DNA of 6,634 nucleotides, from NCBI GenBank assembly GCA_947178195.1, contig CAMWXM010000165.1:1-6634 (forward strand). Direction: 5' to 3'. Position 1 is the stretch's first letter; every line of letters begins with the position of its first letter. Shown here piece after piece: positions 5,871 through 6,634 of the stretch. Made by a program: the position numbers and the translations under genes. This DNA comes from an uncultured Ruminococcus sp. (GTDB lineage Bacteria; Bacillota; Clostridia; Oscillospirales; Ruminococcaceae). The notes under the pieces are model-generated. The model saw nothing but the letters and a program-made list of their open reading frames with translations, searched no databases and was not told where the DNA came from.

Positions 5871-6634
5871 ATGACAAAGAAAATAGCTTGCATATATTTT
5901 ACACATAATCATCCTGATATAGTAGAAGATGTTCTGTCAAATATTTGCGATATATATAAAGATAAAGGAATTGATATTATATATTATGATTCCAGCGAGG
6001 ACGATAAGACGCAAAAAATAGTTGAAAACTATCAATCGAAAGGTTATTCCAACATTTATTATGTAGATGTGAGATTTATTAAGGATGGAAATGCAAAAGT
6101 TATATACATGTTAAAAAAATACGGACTTCCCAAGCATTACGATTATATCTATAATTCAAAGGACAGGTGCTATTTTGTTGGAAATACCCTAGATGAAATT
6201 GTAAAAAGTGTTCAGGAAGATCACGATGTCGTTTTTGCACTATGCGAAAGCGATCGATGGAAAGTCAGAATGCCGAAGGTTAAGGATGTTTATAACGATC
6301 CTGTTGAATTTTTCTCACATTACGGACAGCTTACCACTAACTGGGAATGTCTTATAAGAAAAACTGAAACAATGGCTGATGCTGTTGATTGGGACGAATG
6401 CGTTCCAAAATATAATATGTCTAATGATAATCCTTTTAATCAGACTGTATCCTTGTTTTCACGATTAGCCGAATTGGATAAATGCAGTATTAAAATTGTA
6501 CGTGCAAATATTAGTGAAAAAATATATGCTACATCTGAATCTTCCAGTTGGATAAACATTATTTTTGAGTTATGGATTGATCGTTGGGTCAAGGCTATAT
6601 ATTCCCTTCCGGCTATTTACGATAAATATAAACT
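5871..6634 (+). CDS. N-terminal part of a GT2-like glycosyltransferase
   Basis: An open frame begins at ATG 5871, 14 bases after the SDR stop and behind a GAAAGAAGGAAA ribosome binding site. It stays open for 254 codons to the right edge, so the 3' end is missing. The N-terminus has a GT-A-like pattern: a hydrophobic strand with THNHPD (KIACIYFTHNHPDIVEDVL), then IIYYDSSEDDKTQKIVENY (about 35-53), which corresponds to the family-2 motif usually seen as NDGSxDxT. A segment near 91-101 (DYIYNSKDRCYF) lies about where the DXD sugar-nucleotide motif is expected, but the canonical DXD is absent (KDR). No signal peptide or membrane segment is visible. It would transfer a sugar, plausibly the one made by the upstream genes, to a lipid-linked or surface acceptor. 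The GT2-like call rests on motif shape and context; an atypical or inactive relative cannot be excluded. Confidence 0.68.
   Translation, partial: MTKKIACIYFTHNHPDIVEDVLSNICDIYKDKGIDIIYYDSSEDDKTQKIVENYQSKGYSNIYYVDVRFIKDGNAKVIYMLKKYGLPKHYDYIYNSKDRCYFVGNTLDEIVKSVQEDHDVVFALCESDRWKVRMPKVKDVYNDPVEFFSHYGQLTTNWECLIRKTETMADAVDWDECVPKYNMSNDNPFNQTVSLFSRLAELDKCSIKIVRANISEKIYATSESSSWINIIFELWIDRWVKAIYSLPAIYDKYK

Overview
The window is AT-rich (roughly one third G+C by eye), with purine-rich AGGAGG-type ribosome binding sites, short intergenic gaps and one TTG start. This suggests a low-GC Firmicute, probably a gut or rumen Clostridia member; that is inference, and nothing here fixes the species. The content looks like part of a surface-glycan or specialised-sugar locus: enzymes of sugar or cyclitol supply, and the start of a probable glycosyltransferase.

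Layout. Two transcription units diverge from a 454-base intergenic region (1962-2415). The leftward unit reads HAD phosphatase (1961 to 1311), a 3-dehydroquinate-synthase-like cyclase (1194 to 130), then the first 49 codons of an ASKHA-fold (ROK/FGGY-like) kinase (149 to the left edge, overlapping the cyclase by 20 bases). The rightward unit reads a thiamine-diphosphate (ThDP) enzyme of acetolactate-synthase type (2416-4224), an extended SDR/NAD-dependent epimerase (4241-5155, TTG start), a classical SDR reductase (5176-5856) and the first 254 codons of a GT2-like protein (5871 to the right edge). The gaps in the rightward unit are 16, 20 and 14 bases, as expected of an operon.

How they may work together (inference). 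The rightward set recalls branched-sugar synthesis of the yersiniose kind: a YerE-type ThDP enzyme adds a two-carbon unit from pyruvate to a 4-keto nucleotide sugar, SDR enzymes reduce the product, and a transferase uses it. The leftward set (cyclase + HAD phosphatase + sugar-kinase-like protein) matches the enzyme classes of aminoshikimate (RifG/RifM/RifN) or C7-cyclitol modules. The cyclase keeps the DHQS residues that contact the substrate carboxylate, which argues for a DAHP- or aminoDAHP-like substrate rather than sedoheptulose 7-phosphate.

The most unusual observation is at 1209-1299. The short gap in front of the cyclase is a decayed 3' end of an SDR gene. It aligns without gaps over 62 bases to the end of the intact SDR gene at 5176-5856, including the stop codon and the 14-base spacer to the next ATG. 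This is a scar of gene shuffling within the locus.
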